DNA of 64,000 bases, taken from NCBI RefSeq assembly GCF_022605165.1, contig NC_063070.1:2790001-2854000 (forward strand), in the 5' to 3' direction. Under the pieces are notes generated by a model, which was not told where the DNA came from, ran no database searches, and saw only the letters and a program-made list of their open reading frames with translations. Origin of the DNA: Purpureocillium takamizusanense. Its lineage: Eukaryota > Ascomycota > Sordariomycetes > Hypocreales > Ophiocordycipitaceae. Position numbers and translations under genes: made by a program. Below are positions 1 to 12,095 of the stretch, one piece after another; positions within the stretch are counted from its first letter, which is position 1, and every line of letters starts with the position of its first letter.

Positions 1-578
1 TACCTCCGGCTTACTTCGCTGGGCGTCATCGGCGCGTTGGTTAAGAATGACTCCTCAGACGTCATCAACTTCTTGCTCACCACTGAGATTATTCCGTTGT
101 GCCTGCGTATCATGGAGACCGGATCGGAACTTAGCAAGACTGTTGCCATCTTCATCGTCCAGAAGATCCTGTTGGATGACAACGGGCTCAACTACATCTG
201 CGCCACGTACGAGCGGTTCTATGCGGTTGGCACTGTACTGAGCAATATGGTTGCCCAGCTCGTGGAGTCGCAGACGGCTAGACTCCTTAAGCATGTTGTC
301 CGCTGCTTCTTGCGGTTAGCTCCCCTTCCCCCTACCTCCGTCGTCGTCAACGCCCGCCCGGAAAGCATAATACTGATGAGATGACCGGCTGCAGGCTAAG
401 TGATAACGCGAGGGCCCGTGAGGCCCTGCGCCAGTGCCTTCCTGAACCGCTTCGGGACGCGACATTTTCTTCGGTCCTGAGGGATGATGCCGCCACTAAG
501 AGGTGCCTCGCTCAGCTGCTCATCAACCTTTCCGACAACGTCGTCGACCCCGGGGCCCAGGGCGTTTCTGCCATGTGA
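1..578 (+). CDS. CAF40: CCR4-NOT subunit CAF40/Rcd1 (CNOT9), 3' part
   Basis: The gene is cut by the left window edge; frame 1 is open from base 1. Exons are <1..314 and 395..578, joined across an 80-bp intron (donor gttagc, acceptor ctgcag, branch-like ctgat). The join restores the frame as ...[13 protein letters not shown]. The visible ~165 residues are the C-terminal armadillo repeats of the Rcd1 family, recognisable from [17 protein letters not shown] and LLINLSDN near the end. The family protein is a core CCR4-NOT subunit that binds RNA-associated partners during mRNA deadenylation and transcription control. The short C-terminus after the last helix is normal. Family call is firm; only the upstream start is missing. 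Confidence 0.93.
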
Positions 579-1757
579 GCGTCCCGCAACGCTAGGTGCA
601 TCATGGAGTCGGAAACAGCGCTTCTACCCAGAAATTGGGAGAGCACAAGCGTGTTGAATTACGAGCATATACGTGACTGAAGCGATTCGGAGTAAAAGTA
701 TTCGGCATGGTTGATACCCGCATTTTCTGCCACACGGGCCACACGGGTTGCTTCGAGGTTTTGCGAGCCCTTTTGCGGCGGCGCTGTGCATGACTGGCAT
801 CTCGGCGCAGCGCGTTTCAGGCCAGGCCCTTGTTTCCACTGGCGTGGCTGAGGGAGACAGGGTGTCTGGCAGTGAAGTCGTTTCTCACGGCAGGTCTTCC
901 GGTGCCAGTCTGGCTGCGAGACAAGAGGCTCATATGGGAGATGAGGGCGGCTCAGGGGACGGGGAGTCGTGCTTGGGCGGGAGTCGCGGCTTGGGCTTGC
1001 CTCGACGCTCATGGTTATTGGCTGTCCAATCGCATTTGGTATGTGATTCGGGGCCACTGTACGTTAGGGCGAGCATTATACCTGCATGGTATAACGAAAA
1101 AGGTGTTAGGGGCGTTTGGCACGCGGTGGAAGGCTGGGTTTGCGTCACATGTGTTCTTAGAAGATGAGGCATGGCCATGGCTTGGTAGCAGTTGGCGTTG
1201 GTCAGCGAAATTCGTACATAGGTGCAGGCAGCAGGGCTTTGATAGTTGACGTCGCCCGAGTTAGGTTGTGTTGTTTTACGTGGCTGCGCATTGCTTTGGC
1301 CTTGGGATGTGCTATAATGCGGTGAGAGTACCAACGTCGATAACCATCACCTCAATGCCCGAGGGTTTTCTCAATCAGCAGAGCTGGAGCCCGGCACTGT
1401 GCAATTGAACCTACTGGAGGCGTGGAGGCTGCATAAGGTACTAGAGGTAATAATGCCGCTGGAGCTGTGGGATGGCGCCACTGAGGTAGCCACTGCAGCG
1501 TTGAACTGCAGCGTGACTGCAGCCGCCTGGCCCGCTGCCTGATAAGGCCTGGCCGCGGCCTCTGAATCAATCCGTGCATGAGTCCACATGTGCGTTCCTG
1601 ACTGGAAAGCTGCCCCGATTTGGATGGTGCCTCGTCATTCTGAGACCGACACACCACACCACACCTCACCGCACCGCAACCCCAACTCCCGCCGATTGCA
1701 AGAGCTGCTCAGAGGGTGCATCCCGACGATGCGGCCCAGTCGATCGCAGTTCCGGCC
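579..1757. other. Intergenic region between CAF40 and the MDM1-like gene
   Basis: The two genes run in the same direction, so this holds the CAF40 3' UTR and the promoter and leader of the next gene. Open frames here (for example 748-1167 and 659-1057 minus) overlap on both strands, lack recognisable domains and look like chance. No RNA gene or repeat was seen. A short CACACCACACC-type run lies near 1648-1677. Confidence 0.6.
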
Positions 1758-4700
1758 ATGGCCCTGAAGCGGAGACAAACGGCCCTCGCGGCGGCCGTCG
1801 CCTTTTTCGCTTGGGGCTACGCCGTCGGCTGGTTCCCCGTGCTGCGCTGGGCCGGCTACGCCTTCGTCGCGGGCATCGTCGCCAGCGTCGCGGGCCTCGT
1901 TGCCGCGCTGCTCCTCACATCACGGCGCCCGAGGCGAGCGGGCGAGCCGTCGTCGGCGCTGCCCCGCGGGGCCTCCTTCAACGACGCGAAGCGATGGCGG
2001 ATCGAGGTGGACGCCCTGAGGAAGAGACAGGAATACGCGAGGCCGGAGCTGGAGCTCGGCTCGTCGCGGGTGGCCGAGGCGGTGGACGGCCTCCTGAGCT
2101 TAATACTCCGCGACTTTGTGCGCTCCTGGTATGCCGGCATCAGCGCGAACCCCGTGTTCCCCAACGAGGTCGACAGGGCGGTCCGGCTGGCCCTCGCGAG
2201 CCTGCTCGAGCCGCTGCAGCACAGAGACCTGGCCGAGCTTGTCACCAGCCGGCTGGTGCCCATCATGACGGCGCACTTCCACGACTTTGCTGAGGCGGAG
2301 CGCTCGGTGCGGGGTAGGAAGCTTAACAGGTCCGTCACCGAGTCGGAGGAGCTCGACCTCGCCATTGCGTCCAAGTTCCGCGACGGGCGCCTCCATCCCG
2401 CCGCGTCGCTGTCCTTCCCGGACACTAAGATGGTCCAGCAGGACTATCTGCGGTCGCTCGTCGCGCGCGTCCTGCCGAGGGTCCTCCCGGAGAACATGGT
2501 CTCGAGCCGGGCCGTATCGACGCTCATACGTGAGATCGTCGGGTGCGCGGTGCTCTTCCCCGTCGTGCAGCTCCTGTCCGACCCGGATACGTGGAACCAG
2601 CTCATGGAGAACTACGGCCGCTCCATGCTGCAGGACAGGTCCACGGTGCGGAAGCTGAGGGCTGCGCTCGACCAGCATGCCTCGCCGACGCCCAAGTCGG
2701 TCAAGCAGGCGGCGGCGGCGCCGCGCCTAGCGCCGGGGGACAGCGAGCGCAAGTTTGAAAAGTTTATCCGCGGCATCAGGAAGGTCAACAACCTCTCCGA
2801 TGCGAGGCGCTTGCGCAGCGAGGTCGCCAGCCAGCTGAAGCGCGACTCGTTGCAGGAGAACCAGGACCCGGTGTACTTGAGGAGGCTGGAGATGGGCAAG
2901 CGACTGCTGGACCAGAGAGTCAGCCACTTTGCCGCGGGCGGGGACCGACGAGCTACTGCCGTACCCTTGAGGCCGCCGCTCCCACCGGCGGCCTCTACAT
3001 CGCGTCTCGAGAACACCACGCTTGTCGAGCTCCTTCGCGACTCCTCGGGGCTGTCGTACTTCATGGAGTACATGGACCGGCAACAACTCATGTCACTCGT
3101 GCAGTTCTGGCTCGTCGTCGACGGCTTCCGCAACCCTCTCGAGGACGACGGGCCCGACGATGAGCAGCCTGCGTCAACCCTCACCATGTGGACCGAGGCG
3201 GACAGGACGGACCTCCAGCAGATCAACCAGGCGTACCTTTCCAAGCCGGAGCTGAACGTGCCCAGCTCGTCGAAACGAGAGGTCAGAGAGTTCTTACAAG
3301 CCGGGAAATCGGCCACGCCTGCGCAGTATCACCGTGCACGACGCGCTATTCTAAAAGCGCAGAGCGTGGTGCTGGAGGAGATGCAATCTCGATACTTTCA
3401 CGCCTTCAAGAAGTCGGATCTCTATTACAAGTGTCTCGCTTCGCAGGAATCTTCTACTGCGAGCCTGATACCCACCGCTTCCTCAGAATACCGCGGCCAA
3501 CCCCCTCAGCCGCCTATGCCCAGGTCGACACAATCATATCAGTCAAAACCTAAGCCCTTTTCCAGACTCGTCCCGCCGTCTGACCCGTTAGATCGGCGCT
3601 CGGGATCCGCATCGGATCTGCGAGCGCTCAATGGCAATGGAAATGGGAACGCCGTAAACGCCACCGCGACAGGGCGCAGGTCCTTGGATGACGGCCCGGC
3701 GGCGCCTCTGTTTGACGATGACGACCTCGAGAACGATGGTATGCTGGACTCGGTGCAGAGCCTTGACCAAGACGGGCCCATGCACCAGGTCCCAGACACG
3801 CAGGTCGTGCGCGCCGTGGAGGAGGCGCTCAACAACATCATGGATGACGACAGACCACAGACTGCCGAAGCCCTTCGCGCGTCTTTATTCGGGGCGGAAG
3901 ATAACGAAGGCAGCTTCCTCTCCGGACACGACAATGACTCAAACCGAGGTTCGATAGACGTAGGCAGGCCGCCGGCTGTCGGCAAGGAAGGCGAGAAGCC
4001 GAGCCTCTCTTCCCTTGGCCTGGTTAGCGCGGCGTCCCGAATAGGAGTCTTTGTCGACGATGACTTGTTCGATGACGAGGACAAGTACCTTCCTGATGAG
4101 GACGACGAAGGGGAAATGGCAAAGGGCGCCGCGGACGAAGACGAGGTGCACGAGGCGGCGCCCGGCGATCTTGGCCTCGCGGAAGCCATCACAGCTCTTA
4201 CAAACGACATTGACCGCCTGGTGGCACAGGAAGCCGTCGTGGACTCGTTGACGAGGAAGGCGGAGCTTACAAACAACACGTCGGAGCTGCGCATTCTCCG
4301 CAAGTCCAAGGCGAGCTTGCAGAGAGAGATACGGCGCAAGGAGCTCCAGCGGCAGCAGTACGTGGTGCAGGAAAGCGACAACAGCCTGTACGGGCGGTCG
4401 ACGATCCGAATCAAGAACATACAGGTGGGAAGAGAGGAGGACGGGCGCGAGTTTGCGCTCTACGTGGTCGAGGTGCAGCGCAACGCCGGGGAGCAGATGC
4501 CGGCGGCGTCCTGGATCGTCACGAGGAGGTATAGTGAGTTCCACGATCTTCACCAGAAGCTACGGTCGGGGTATCCGTCGGTGCGGAACCTGGACTTTCC
4601 TAGGCGGCGCATGGTGATGAAGTTCCAGAGCGAGTTCCTCCGCAAGCGGCGAGAGGCGCTCGAGAAGTACATGCGCGAGCTGCTGCAGCTGCCGGACGTG

Positions 4701-5396
4701 TGCCGGAGTCGCGATCTGCGGGCGTTTCTGTCGCAGAGCGCGATCGCGCAGGGGCAGGACATTATGGATAGGGAGGATAAGAAGGACATGATGACGCGCC
4801 TTTACGATTCGGTGGCGGACGGCATGGACGACATCCTGGGCAACATCCCCGTGCTGGACCAGATCTCGGTCGCAGGGCAGAACCTCATCGCGGCGGCCAC
4901 CAGCCAGCTCAACTCGATGCCCCTCAATGTCAACGAGGAGACGTTTCCCGCGGCCGAGGCCGAGGCAGAGCTCAACGCGTTCGAGAACAAGGAGCTGGAG
5001 CCGTTCATCAAGCCCATCTGCGACATCTTCCTCGAGGTGTTTGAGCTGAACCGCGGCAACAACTGGCTGCGCGGCCGGGCGGTGGTTGTCGTCCTACAGC
5101 AGCTCCTGGGGGGCACCATCGAGCGCAAGGTGCGCGACAACGTGCGGGCGCTTGTGCAGGAGGAGTCGTTGCTGCGGTACATTGGGCTGGTGACAGACAG
5201 CCTGTGGCCCGGTGGGCAGCTGCGGCGCAACCGCAAGCCGCGCTCGGAGGCGGAGAGGAAGAAGACGCGCACTGAGGCGAGCCTCATGCTTGCCACGCTG
5301 ATTCCGGATCTCGCGGGCAGCGTGGTGGGCAGGGTGAACGCGCAGGCGGCGAGCCGGCGACTCTTTGCCACATTTAACAACTCGCGACTCAAGTAA
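1758..5396 (+). CDS. MDM1: MDM1/SNX13-14-type PXA-RGS-PX-nexin C protein
   Basis: Single-exon gene of 1212 aa. The frame is open from 1716, but the first ATG is at 1758 ([14 protein letters not shown]). Domains in order: two hydrophobic segments (about residues 7-27 and 32-56) forming an ER anchor; PXA domain about 112-295; RGS-like domain about 421-560; acidic disordered linker; coiled coil about 845-880; PX domain about 881-995 with the phosphoinositide-binding RRYSEFHDL motif near residue 922; nexin C-terminal domain about 1080-1185. This order matches yeast Mdm1 and animal SNX13/14/25, which tether ER to vacuole or lipid droplets and affect lipid traffic. The final codons read aagtaag, so a splice donor overlaps the stop and a few extra C-terminal residues by splicing cannot be excluded. 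Confidence 0.93.
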   Translation: MALKRRQTALAAAVAFFAWGYAVGWFPVLRWAGYAFVAGIVASVAGLVAALLLTSRRPRRAGEPSSALPRGASFNDAKRWRIEVDALRKRQEYARPELELGSSRVAEAVDGLLSLILRDFVRSWYAGISANPVFPNEVDRAVRLALASLLEPLQHRDLAELVTSRLVPIMTAHFHDFAEAERSVRGRKLNRSVTESEELDLAIASKFRDGRLHPAASLSFPDTKMVQQDYLRSLVARVLPRVLPENMVSSRAVSTLIREIVGCAVLFPVVQLLSDPDTWNQLMENYGRSMLQDRSTVRKLRAALDQHASPTPKSVKQAAAAPRLAPGDSERKFEKFIRGIRKVNNLSDARRLRSEVASQLKRDSLQENQDPVYLRRLEMGKRLLDQRVSHFAAGGDRRATAVPLRPPLPPAASTSRLENTTLVELLRDSSGLSYFMEYMDRQQLMSLVQFWLVVDGFRNPLEDDGPDDEQPASTLTMWTEADRTDLQQINQAYLSKPELNVPSSSKREVREFLQAGKSATPAQYHRARRAILKAQSVVLEEMQSRYFHAFKKSDLYYKCLASQESSTASLIPTASSEYRGQPPQPPMPRSTQSYQSKPKPFSRLVPPSDPLDRRSGSASDLRALNGNGNGNAVNATATGRRSLDDGPAAPLFDDDDLENDGMLDSVQSLDQDGPMHQVPDTQVVRAVEEALNNIMDDDRPQTAEALRASLFGAEDNEGSFLSGHDNDSNRGSIDVGRPPAVGKEGEKPSLSSLGLVSAASRIGVFVDDDLFDDEDKYLPDEDDEGEMAKGAADEDEVHEAAPGDLGLAEAITALTNDIDRLVAQEAVVDSLTRKAELTNNTSELRILRKSKASLQREIRRKELQRQQYVVQESDNSLYGRSTIRIKNIQVGREEDGREFALYVVEVQRNAGEQMPAASWIVTRRYSEFHDLHQKLRSGYPSVRNLDFPRRRMVMKFQSEFLRKRREALEKYMRELLQLPDVCRSRDLRAFLSQSAIAQGQDIMDREDKKDMMTRLYDSVADGMDDILGNIPVLDQISVAGQNLIAAATSQLNSMPLNVNEETFPAAEAEAELNAFENKELEPFIKPICDIFLEVFELNRGNNWLRGRAVVVVLQQLLGGTIERKVRDNVRALVQEESLLRYIGLVTDSLWPGGQLRRNRKPRSEAERKKTRTEASLMLATLIPDLAGSVVGRVNAQAASRRLFATFNNSRLK

Positions 5397-6462
5397 GTTT
5401 ACTCTTCTCCTGTGGTAGACGCACGAAGACCTATGGTCCTGACTGAGATTTGTAGTGCACATTTGGTCTTTACGATGCTGGACGAGGTGGTTGCCATTTT
5501 GTTCGACGAAGGACTGACATGATGGCGGCCCGTATTGCGTGATGGGATTCGACAGCTGGAGGTGGAAAGGTTGTGTTCATTTGCACGTACTTGATACACA
5601 TTTCGGCGTGTTCAATGAGCGAGGCGTCTACGGGGCTTGTAGTTCTTTTGTAAAGGGAGAGTGCTTTTAGGGGCAGCTGGCTTGTGTGACTGACTGCATC
5701 GGGCTTTGAAGGCGATGCGACGACAGCTCGACTTACTACTAATGTCGATGTATGACCGCATGGCATGTGCGATGATGGTCTAGGGGCGAGTGGCCTGTGC
5801 CGTCGTACATACGTACAACGTAAATCATTTCCCCGCATAAGCATTGTACGTGTGTATTTACTTTTAATAAAAAAAAAATAATGCCGAAAGTTTTTGGAAT
5901 CGAAGCGGTGAGGTCACGTAAAAGAAAGAGTAGTGCAAAAGAAAATCGACAGCTTGTCGAGGAGCTTTGGCCGCCCTTCTTGACGACGGCAGCCACGTCG
6001 AGCGCCACGGGCGCCCAATTGGCTGTGCCAGTTGCCCTGGGTCACGTTGGCGGCGCGTGAGACGGCAGGAGGCCCAGCCCATCCCCCTTCGGGCTGGACT
6101 GGTTCTGCCCCGCGCCACCGCCCGCGCTCCAGCCTCAAGGTCGCATGCAGCTGGCGAAGCTTCCCCAGGTTTCTCCTCACCGGCACGACACACACACACA
6201 CACTCTCACCCAACGTCCAGCGACCGCCGCCCACCCACCCGCGAGCAGCCCGCTTTGCCCTTTTGCTGGATCCAGAGGAAGCCCCCCCAGCCGAGATATT
6301 TGGGGCGCTGCACTTCCTTTCCCCGAGAGACACACAACGAAGAGACCGTTCCGGGCCCGTTCAGCAGTGAGAGAGAGAGAAGAAACGCAGGGAAAGAAAG
6401 ACGCTCCCCCTTCCTAAACCAAGGCTCCCCGTTTGTTGTTGACGCAAACCTCTGCCGGCATC
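5397..6462. other. Intergenic region upstream of the SR protein gene
   Basis: Contains the MDM1 3' UTR (A-rich patch near 5868-5879) and the SR gene promoter and leader. A short (CA)n tract lies at about 6187-6203 and a GA-rich stretch near 6367-6400, 60-100 bases before the ATG. No gene was supported. Confidence 0.6.
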
Positions 6463-8152
6463 ATGTCCGAGGTTTCGGCCACCAGGCTCTATCTGGGCAA
6501 CCTTCCTCGCAACGGTGCGTCACTGCTAGAATCCATACGCTTTCATCACGGGAACCATCGACTGACGCGACCCTCCAGCCACCAAGGCCGATGTCGAGGC
6601 TCACTTTGCGACCCATGGCACGGGAGAGATCACCGAGGTCAAGCTGATGAACGGCTTCGGTTTCATCGAGTATAAGGACCCGATGGACGCACGAGATGTC
6701 GTCCCTGGTACGTCCTTCTCCCTCCCCTTCCCTCGGCGGCGCGTCCAGCGCCATTCAGCGAATGTTGTGCTAACCTCGTGCGTTTTTCTACAGCTTTCCG
6801 TACGTACCACCCCCAAATTGCCCGTCGGGCCCATCGAATTCAGACTACCTTGCGCGAGCAGACTACTGACATAACCCGCTCTAGATGGATCCGACTTCAT
6901 GGGAGAGCGCCTGACCGTCCAGTTTGCCCGCGGGGCGCGTAACCGAGAGAACGGATTTGGCAACCACGAGCGCGCGCCGCCGCGACCTCGTCGTACCCCG
7001 TTCCGGATGCAAATCACCGGGCTCCCAAACGAAACCAGTTGGCAGGTCTGTTCAATCTTCCCGTTTCTCGTCGCCGGATTCCACGGATCCGCCCCTCCCA
7101 CCCACCTGTATCCTTTGGAGTATGCATGTCTCCCTCGCCGGTTGGGATTGGCGCCTTGATGCACTCACTGGTTAGCTCCAAATCTTTTGGACTGGCGTCT
7201 CCATCCCGCGGGTACCTTTCCCCTGGCGAACCCCCTTCCGTGGTCACGGCACCTGGTTCGCTTGGCTGGTCACGACACGTCCCCCGGGTTTCCTTGTCGC
7301 TCCCCCTCGTCTCGTGGATGGTATTCGTGGACTTGGTTCGCCGGCCATCGCCAATATGATCACTTCGCTCCGTGGGACAGCAACTTATCTGGCAAATATA
7401 GGACCTCAAAGACTTTGCGCGCCAGTCCAGCCTCGACGTAGTGTACTCGGAGACAGGCCGCGATTCGGGCAGAGGGTGAGTCTACGTCATGACGTGTCGG
7501 CATGTGTTCTAAGGGCTAACTGGCACAGCAGTTTCGTCGAGTTCGAGACGGCCGCCGATCTACGAACCGCAGTCGAGAAGCTCGATAACCGAGAGTTCAA
7601 GGGCAACCGCGTCCAATGTGTTGCTGATGTGCGCACCCCCGCCTCTCGCTTGCTCGCTCGACTCCGTTGTCGACTCTGGCTATCAGATATTAACGAAATG
7701 ATGCGCAGACCCAGCCAGACGTCCCTTCACGAGACCGGGGTCGCTCGCGCTCTCCTGGACGGCGGCCGTACATGCCGCCTTTCGATGAATACGACCGTCG
7801 TGGACCTCCCCGAGGCGCTGGCGGTGGAGCTGCGGGCGCCGGAGGGTACAGTCCTCGTCGCGATGCCGGCCCGTACGGGTACCGCGACCGCAGCCCTCGG
7901 CGCGAATACTACGACGACCGCACGCGCTATCGCTCCCCCCCTCGCCGCCCGATGGAGGACTATCCGCCGCCACCCCCGCGTGGTCGATATGACGACCCGT
8001 ACCGCCGCGACTACCCGGCTCCTCCTCCCGATCCGTATGCCAACGGACGCACGTACGACCGCCCGCCGAGGGACTTCCCGCCACGCGAGCCGGCGTACCC
8101 GCCGCGTGACGGGTACAACCGCGAGTATGAACGTAGCGGGCGCTACTGGTAA
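6463..8152 (+). CDS. srp2: SR-family splicing factor, two RRMs and RS/RGG-type tail (Srp2-like)
   Basis: Seven exons: 6463..6514, 6579..6707, 6794..6799, 6885..7045, 7402..7475, 7532..7628, 7709..8152. They sum to 963 nt, a 320-aa protein. RRM1 starts with TRLYLGNLPRNATK (RNP2) and has GFGFIEYKD (RNP1). RRM2 begins FRMQITGLPNETSWQDLKD, the pseudo-RRM SWQDLKD signature of SR proteins, with RGFVEFE. The tail has SR/RS and Y/P/R-rich repeats (RDRGRSRSPGRR). Such proteins bind exonic enhancers and recruit the spliceosome in the nucleus. The order and the SWQDLKD motif match S. pombe Srp2. Odd points: exon 3 is only 6 nt, and intron 4 is 356 bp, long for this genome. Exon joins all keep frame and use standard donors and acceptors. 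Confidence 0.9.
6794..6799 (+). other. 6-nt microexon (exon 3) of the SR protein gene
   Basis: The six bases ctttcc lie between acceptor cag (6791-6793) and donor gtacgt (6800 on). Intron 2 has a gctaac branch site; intron 3 has actgac. Including it gives VVPAFHGSDFMG, which aligns residue for residue with the second-helix region of RRM1 in S. pombe Srp2. Skipping it also keeps frame and gives VVPDGSDFMG, two residues shorter. The microexon is therefore in-frame and optional in principle. Confidence 0.75.
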
Positions 8153-9440
8153 TTCCACCCCTCGCTCTTAGCTCCTTTGTCTTGCCTCGTTGCTGCGCGC
8201 CATTTGGCGGCAACGCACCATGACGAGGACCTGGCCTTGACCGGTGGTAATAGATGTACCACGCGGAACCCGAAGCACGACAACGATACTCCACCGTATA
8301 CGAAGGGGGGGAGAGAAGGAGGACGGGTCAGGGTTACGACACGCAAGGTTTAGGTCCTTTCCGCTTTCTTCTTGTCTTTTTTGACGTACGACGTACTTTT
8401 TTTCCTTTCCTTTTTTTGACTGTTGCCCCTGCTTTTGGCGGCCGCCCAACCAGGATCCGAAAAACGATGGCGCTCGGCGCGGTTCGTGTGTGGGAGCAAG
8501 GGAACGCGGGCGGGCGCGGGAGTGACATTGACGACGTGCAATGAGGACGAGGGCCGCGAAGTCTTTGGGATGAGGGCAGACGCGGCGCATTGCCGGCTGG
8601 CACAAGAGGGGCTGGGGATGAGCTGGGGAAAAGCACAACAGGGTTTGACGGAAGGTCGAATCTGTACGAGTATCAGAATGTCTGGCACGTTAATTTGTTT
8701 TTTCACGCTTCATTTTTGATTTGCTTTGCCTCTTGTCCGTCTGCCCATGTTTGACCCGCTTTGCGAGGCCCTGACGGCGGGCATACGACGTCGATTCAAT
8801 CCAACCCAAGTGTGAATCTACTCTTGACAATCCTCGCGCGTAGGTAGATCTGGCGAATGGGGGGGGGGGGCCCGATTCACGAGGAGTGGTCAAGGCATGT
8901 TGACAAAAAATCATGCGCCAAATTTCTTTCATGCTCGCGCCCTGAAATATCCATCCATCCATCCATCTCAACGATTATGATATATGTACAAAAAGCTCTA
9001 ACATCATGTGGGGGGCTCCTCAAGTCGGTCCTCGGCTACAGTAGATCAAGGATAGGCGATGGCGTGCGTACGGAGCGTCGCGTACGCATGCAAAAGGGAT
9101 TCTTTTTGGGGATGGGCGGATCGCGACCAGTAGCAGCAAGCAGCAGGTGTCCCGTTGCCCTCCTTTTTTTTTTTGGTTTTCGCGTTTGATGTGCCTTTTC
9201 CGTCCCCCTTCCTCTCCGTCTCTCATCTTCGCACAAGCACCGATGCATTTCCCTGCTGTCCGGTCGCACGGATCGGCTGTGTGTGTGTGTGTGTGTGTGT
9301 GTTGGTTGCTGTACTCTCGTGGGGGTGATTGGCGGCGATTATGATACGCATCTGCGGCACTCTGTCTGCGGTGGTGGCGGTGGCGGCGGAGGAACAAGGA
9401 AGAGGAAAGCGGAGAGGAGCAGGAGCAGGAGTCAACAGAC
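8153..9440. other. Convergent 3' region between the SR gene and PEX11
   Basis: Holds two 3' UTRs. Low-complexity features are a 12-base G run (8859-8870), a short (ATCC)n patch near 8950-8968, a T9-10 run near 9165-9174, (TG)n at 9278-9302, and a GGC/GGT-rich patch at 9369-9392. No coding signal was found on either strand. Confidence 0.6.
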
Positions 9441-10320
9441 TCAGGCCGTCTTCTTCCACTGGGTGTAGACGCCAATCAGACTGCTGAGGGTGCCGGCGAG
9501 GCCGACGAAGCCGTCGTCGAAGCCGACGAGGCCGAGGGCCGAGGTCGGGACGGTGAGGTCGGCGAGGTCGCAGAGGAGCTGGAGCTGGCTGGCGGAGCGC
9601 TCGCTGTGGGGGTCATAGGGGTCAGCAATCCATCTTGCAGGGACGGAACATCTATGTATATGTATATATATATATGTGTGTGTGTGTGTGTATAGCGGAC
9701 GGAGAGGTGTGCGGACGTCGTGACCAAAGTTGGAACAAGAGGGAGGAGGAGGAGGAGAGGAAAGGAAGGAACACCTACATGGCGATGCGCTTGCTCTCGA
9801 CGACACCCTCGCCGTCCTTGCGGTCAATCTTGGCCTCGCGCTGCTTGAGGCGGTACAGCGTGTACAGCTGGGCGGCGACGCTAAAGGTCAGGCCGGCGGC
9901 CCAGAAGCGGTAGCCGTTGTCCTGGGCGCGCTTGGCGCCCTCCCACTTGCGGACGCCGAGGGCGTCTGGCAGAGCGATGGCGTCAAAGGTGAGGTATCCC
10001 GCGTAGCCGATCTGGCGACCAAAGGCGGCGTAGCGGAGGAAGGCGTCGAGGGACTTGGAGTCGGCGGCGACGGCGGCGGCCTTGACGTGCTCGACGGCCT
10101 TGCCGAAGCGGAGGACCTTGCGGACGAGGCCGAACTGCTTCTTGAGGGCGGACCAGGGGGCCATCTCGGCGGGGGTGCCGTTGGTGCGCAGCAGGTACCA
10201 GGCGTAGAAGCGCGACCAGTACTGGATGGTGCGCAGGAGCTTGTCGCGGCCGACGGTGGTGGCGACGAAGCGCAGGTAGTGCGCCACCGAGGGGTGGTAG
10301 ACGAGGGCGTCGGCGACCAT
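9441..10320 (-). CDS. PEX11: Peroxisomal membrane protein PEX11
   Basis: Two exons on the minus strand: 10320..9779 and 9603..9441, 234 aa. The first-exon frame runs into TAG just after KRIAM. Splicing out 9604..9778 (donor gtaggt, acceptor ccccacag) instead gives KRIAIERSASQLQLL and the expected C-terminus DLTVPTSALGLVGFDD...YTQWKKTA. PEX11 shapes and elongates the peroxisomal membrane before fission and is induced on fatty acids. Family hallmarks are the N-terminal amphipathic helix region (GRDKLLRTIQYWSRF) and hydrophobic segments near residues 130-160 and the C-terminus. The intron carries a (TA)n(TG)n microsatellite at 9655-9694. It is divergently placed to FBP1. Confidence 0.93.
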
Positions 10321-12095
10321 GGTGATGGGCGAGCGGATGGTCAGACGATCTGTCGCGTACCTTTGACTTGATTACTTTGAATCTCTAGAGTACCAAGCGT
10401 CGTGTCAGTGAGATGTTGAGGCTTTAGAGAGAAAAAAGTTGGTAGTACCAGATGGGATGGAAAAGGGAGACGATAAAGCACCTACCGAGCGGGTATTGCC
10501 GTCGCAGACAGCCAAAGCGGAGTGCGCCGATATGCCGAACCGGGGGATGCGGTCGTCGTTGGAATAATAGCCGGGGGCGGGGCCGTCTGTCTTATCAGTC
10601 GCAGCTAGCAGCTACGGGGCGGGCGAGGCGGCGGGATGGGGATGATGTTGTGACGATGAGGGGGATGTGAAGAGAGGAAGGAGGTCGCGACAATGGGGGA
10701 CTCGAGAAAATAGAGTTGCGCTGGCAGGTAAGGTAGGTAACTAGCTAACGGACCGACCTCGGGTGTGGGAGACCAAACGGCTGTATGGGATGGGATTGGG
10801 GGTTGGGTGCGAAGTTCGATTCGGCGGCGTCGGCGCAACTGGGGAAAATCAACGGCAAGACCTCCTTCGTGCCCTTGTGTTGGCGGCATGGACGGAGACG
10901 GACCGGCAGCAGCAGCAGCAGATGCCGAGGTTCGCTGCTGTGCCCACGGGGAAGCGCAGTGGGTGGATGGAGCAATGGAGCCACCGCCGGCTCGTAGGTC
11001 TCCAGCTGTCTGGGTGGGACCGGGACCCCGCCCGCTTATTAGGAGGCGGCCTGCCAGCGCTGCCCCAACATGGTAAGAGGCGCCGACCAGCTACTGAGCC
11101 CAGTCGGTGGTGGTCTTGGTTGCCAAGGCTGCTCCATTGACAAGGCACGTGATGAGTGTGTGCCCAGCCACATCGTCGTCACGTCACGAGGCCACCAGCC
11201 ACAGAACCAGACCAGCCACAAAACGCTGCCCCTCGGTAGCAAACCCGAATTTGCTGGAGTTCCCAAATGCCCCCCCCCCTCCCTCCTCCCCACGTTCCGA
11301 GAAATCCTCTTCCCAACTCCCCACGACCCCAGTGCAACAGCCCGGCATCGCCCTTGCGCCGCGGCGCTTTGGCAGCCCCCTCCCCACTGAACTGTCTCTT
11401 TCCCAGGCCAGCCGCGCCCGCCGGGTCCCTCCGTGGGGCGCTGGGCGAATGAATGGGCGTCACTCGCGGGCGGCTCGGGTTCGAGACCCCGAGCGCCTTG
11501 GATAGCCGGTGTCGTCACGGGTTCGTCGTCGTCGTCTCCCTCTGTCCACTCTATTGTACTATCTCTCGCTCGGCAGTGCGCAAGAGTCAAAAACGGGTCC
11601 CATTCCAAGGGGAAGGAGGGAGGTGGACGGATGGATGGGACCGAGCGAGCGCGATGCGGGAGAGAGCGGGAGCGCGGCGGCCGTGTCGCATCGTGGTCCC
11701 CTCCCCCCCCCCCCCGCCGTTCGCTACGCACTTTTCCATTACCTTATGATGCCGTAACTTGCATCATCGTCGCTCCAACCTGCTCTCTCTCTCTCTCTCT
11801 CGACTTGTAAATTTTCCCATCTCGCTGTCGACTTGTTCTGATTTCGCTTGATCGTGACATCGTCGTCGCCTTCATCATCACCTTCTCCCTTCATTCTCCC
11901 ACCCTCGTGACCTCCCCGCGGTACTCGATACCCCGCGCTGTGCTGTCTCTGACAGAAGCCGGCCTTGCCTGCCCCTCCATCCACTCAGCCGAGCTGCCGA
12001 CGACGACGGGCTTCATCGGCTCGCTCTCTCGCCTCTTCCACTCCCCTCCACGACACACATAAACGAACCCTGCGAATCCCTGCCCCATCGTCACC
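10321..12095. promoter_or_regulatory. Shared divergent promoter region of PEX11 and FBP1
   Basis: 1775 bp between two head-to-head genes. CCTCGG, the core bound by the FarA/FarB fatty-acid regulators of filamentous ascomycetes, occurs at 10757-10762 and 11231-11236, and as its complement at 10925-10930. Other contents are a C13 run (11703-11715), a (CT)n tract (11780-11801) near the FBP1 leader, and a (CAG)n patch near 10907-10920. No gene was supported. Binding is an inference from the short motif. Confidence 0.4.

Noticed and set aside
11453..11510. T-arm-like CTCGGGTTCGAGACCCCGAG near 11475-11494
   Set aside because: The inverted repeat is good, but the loop is the wrong size for a T arm and no D arm or anticodon arm lies upstream.
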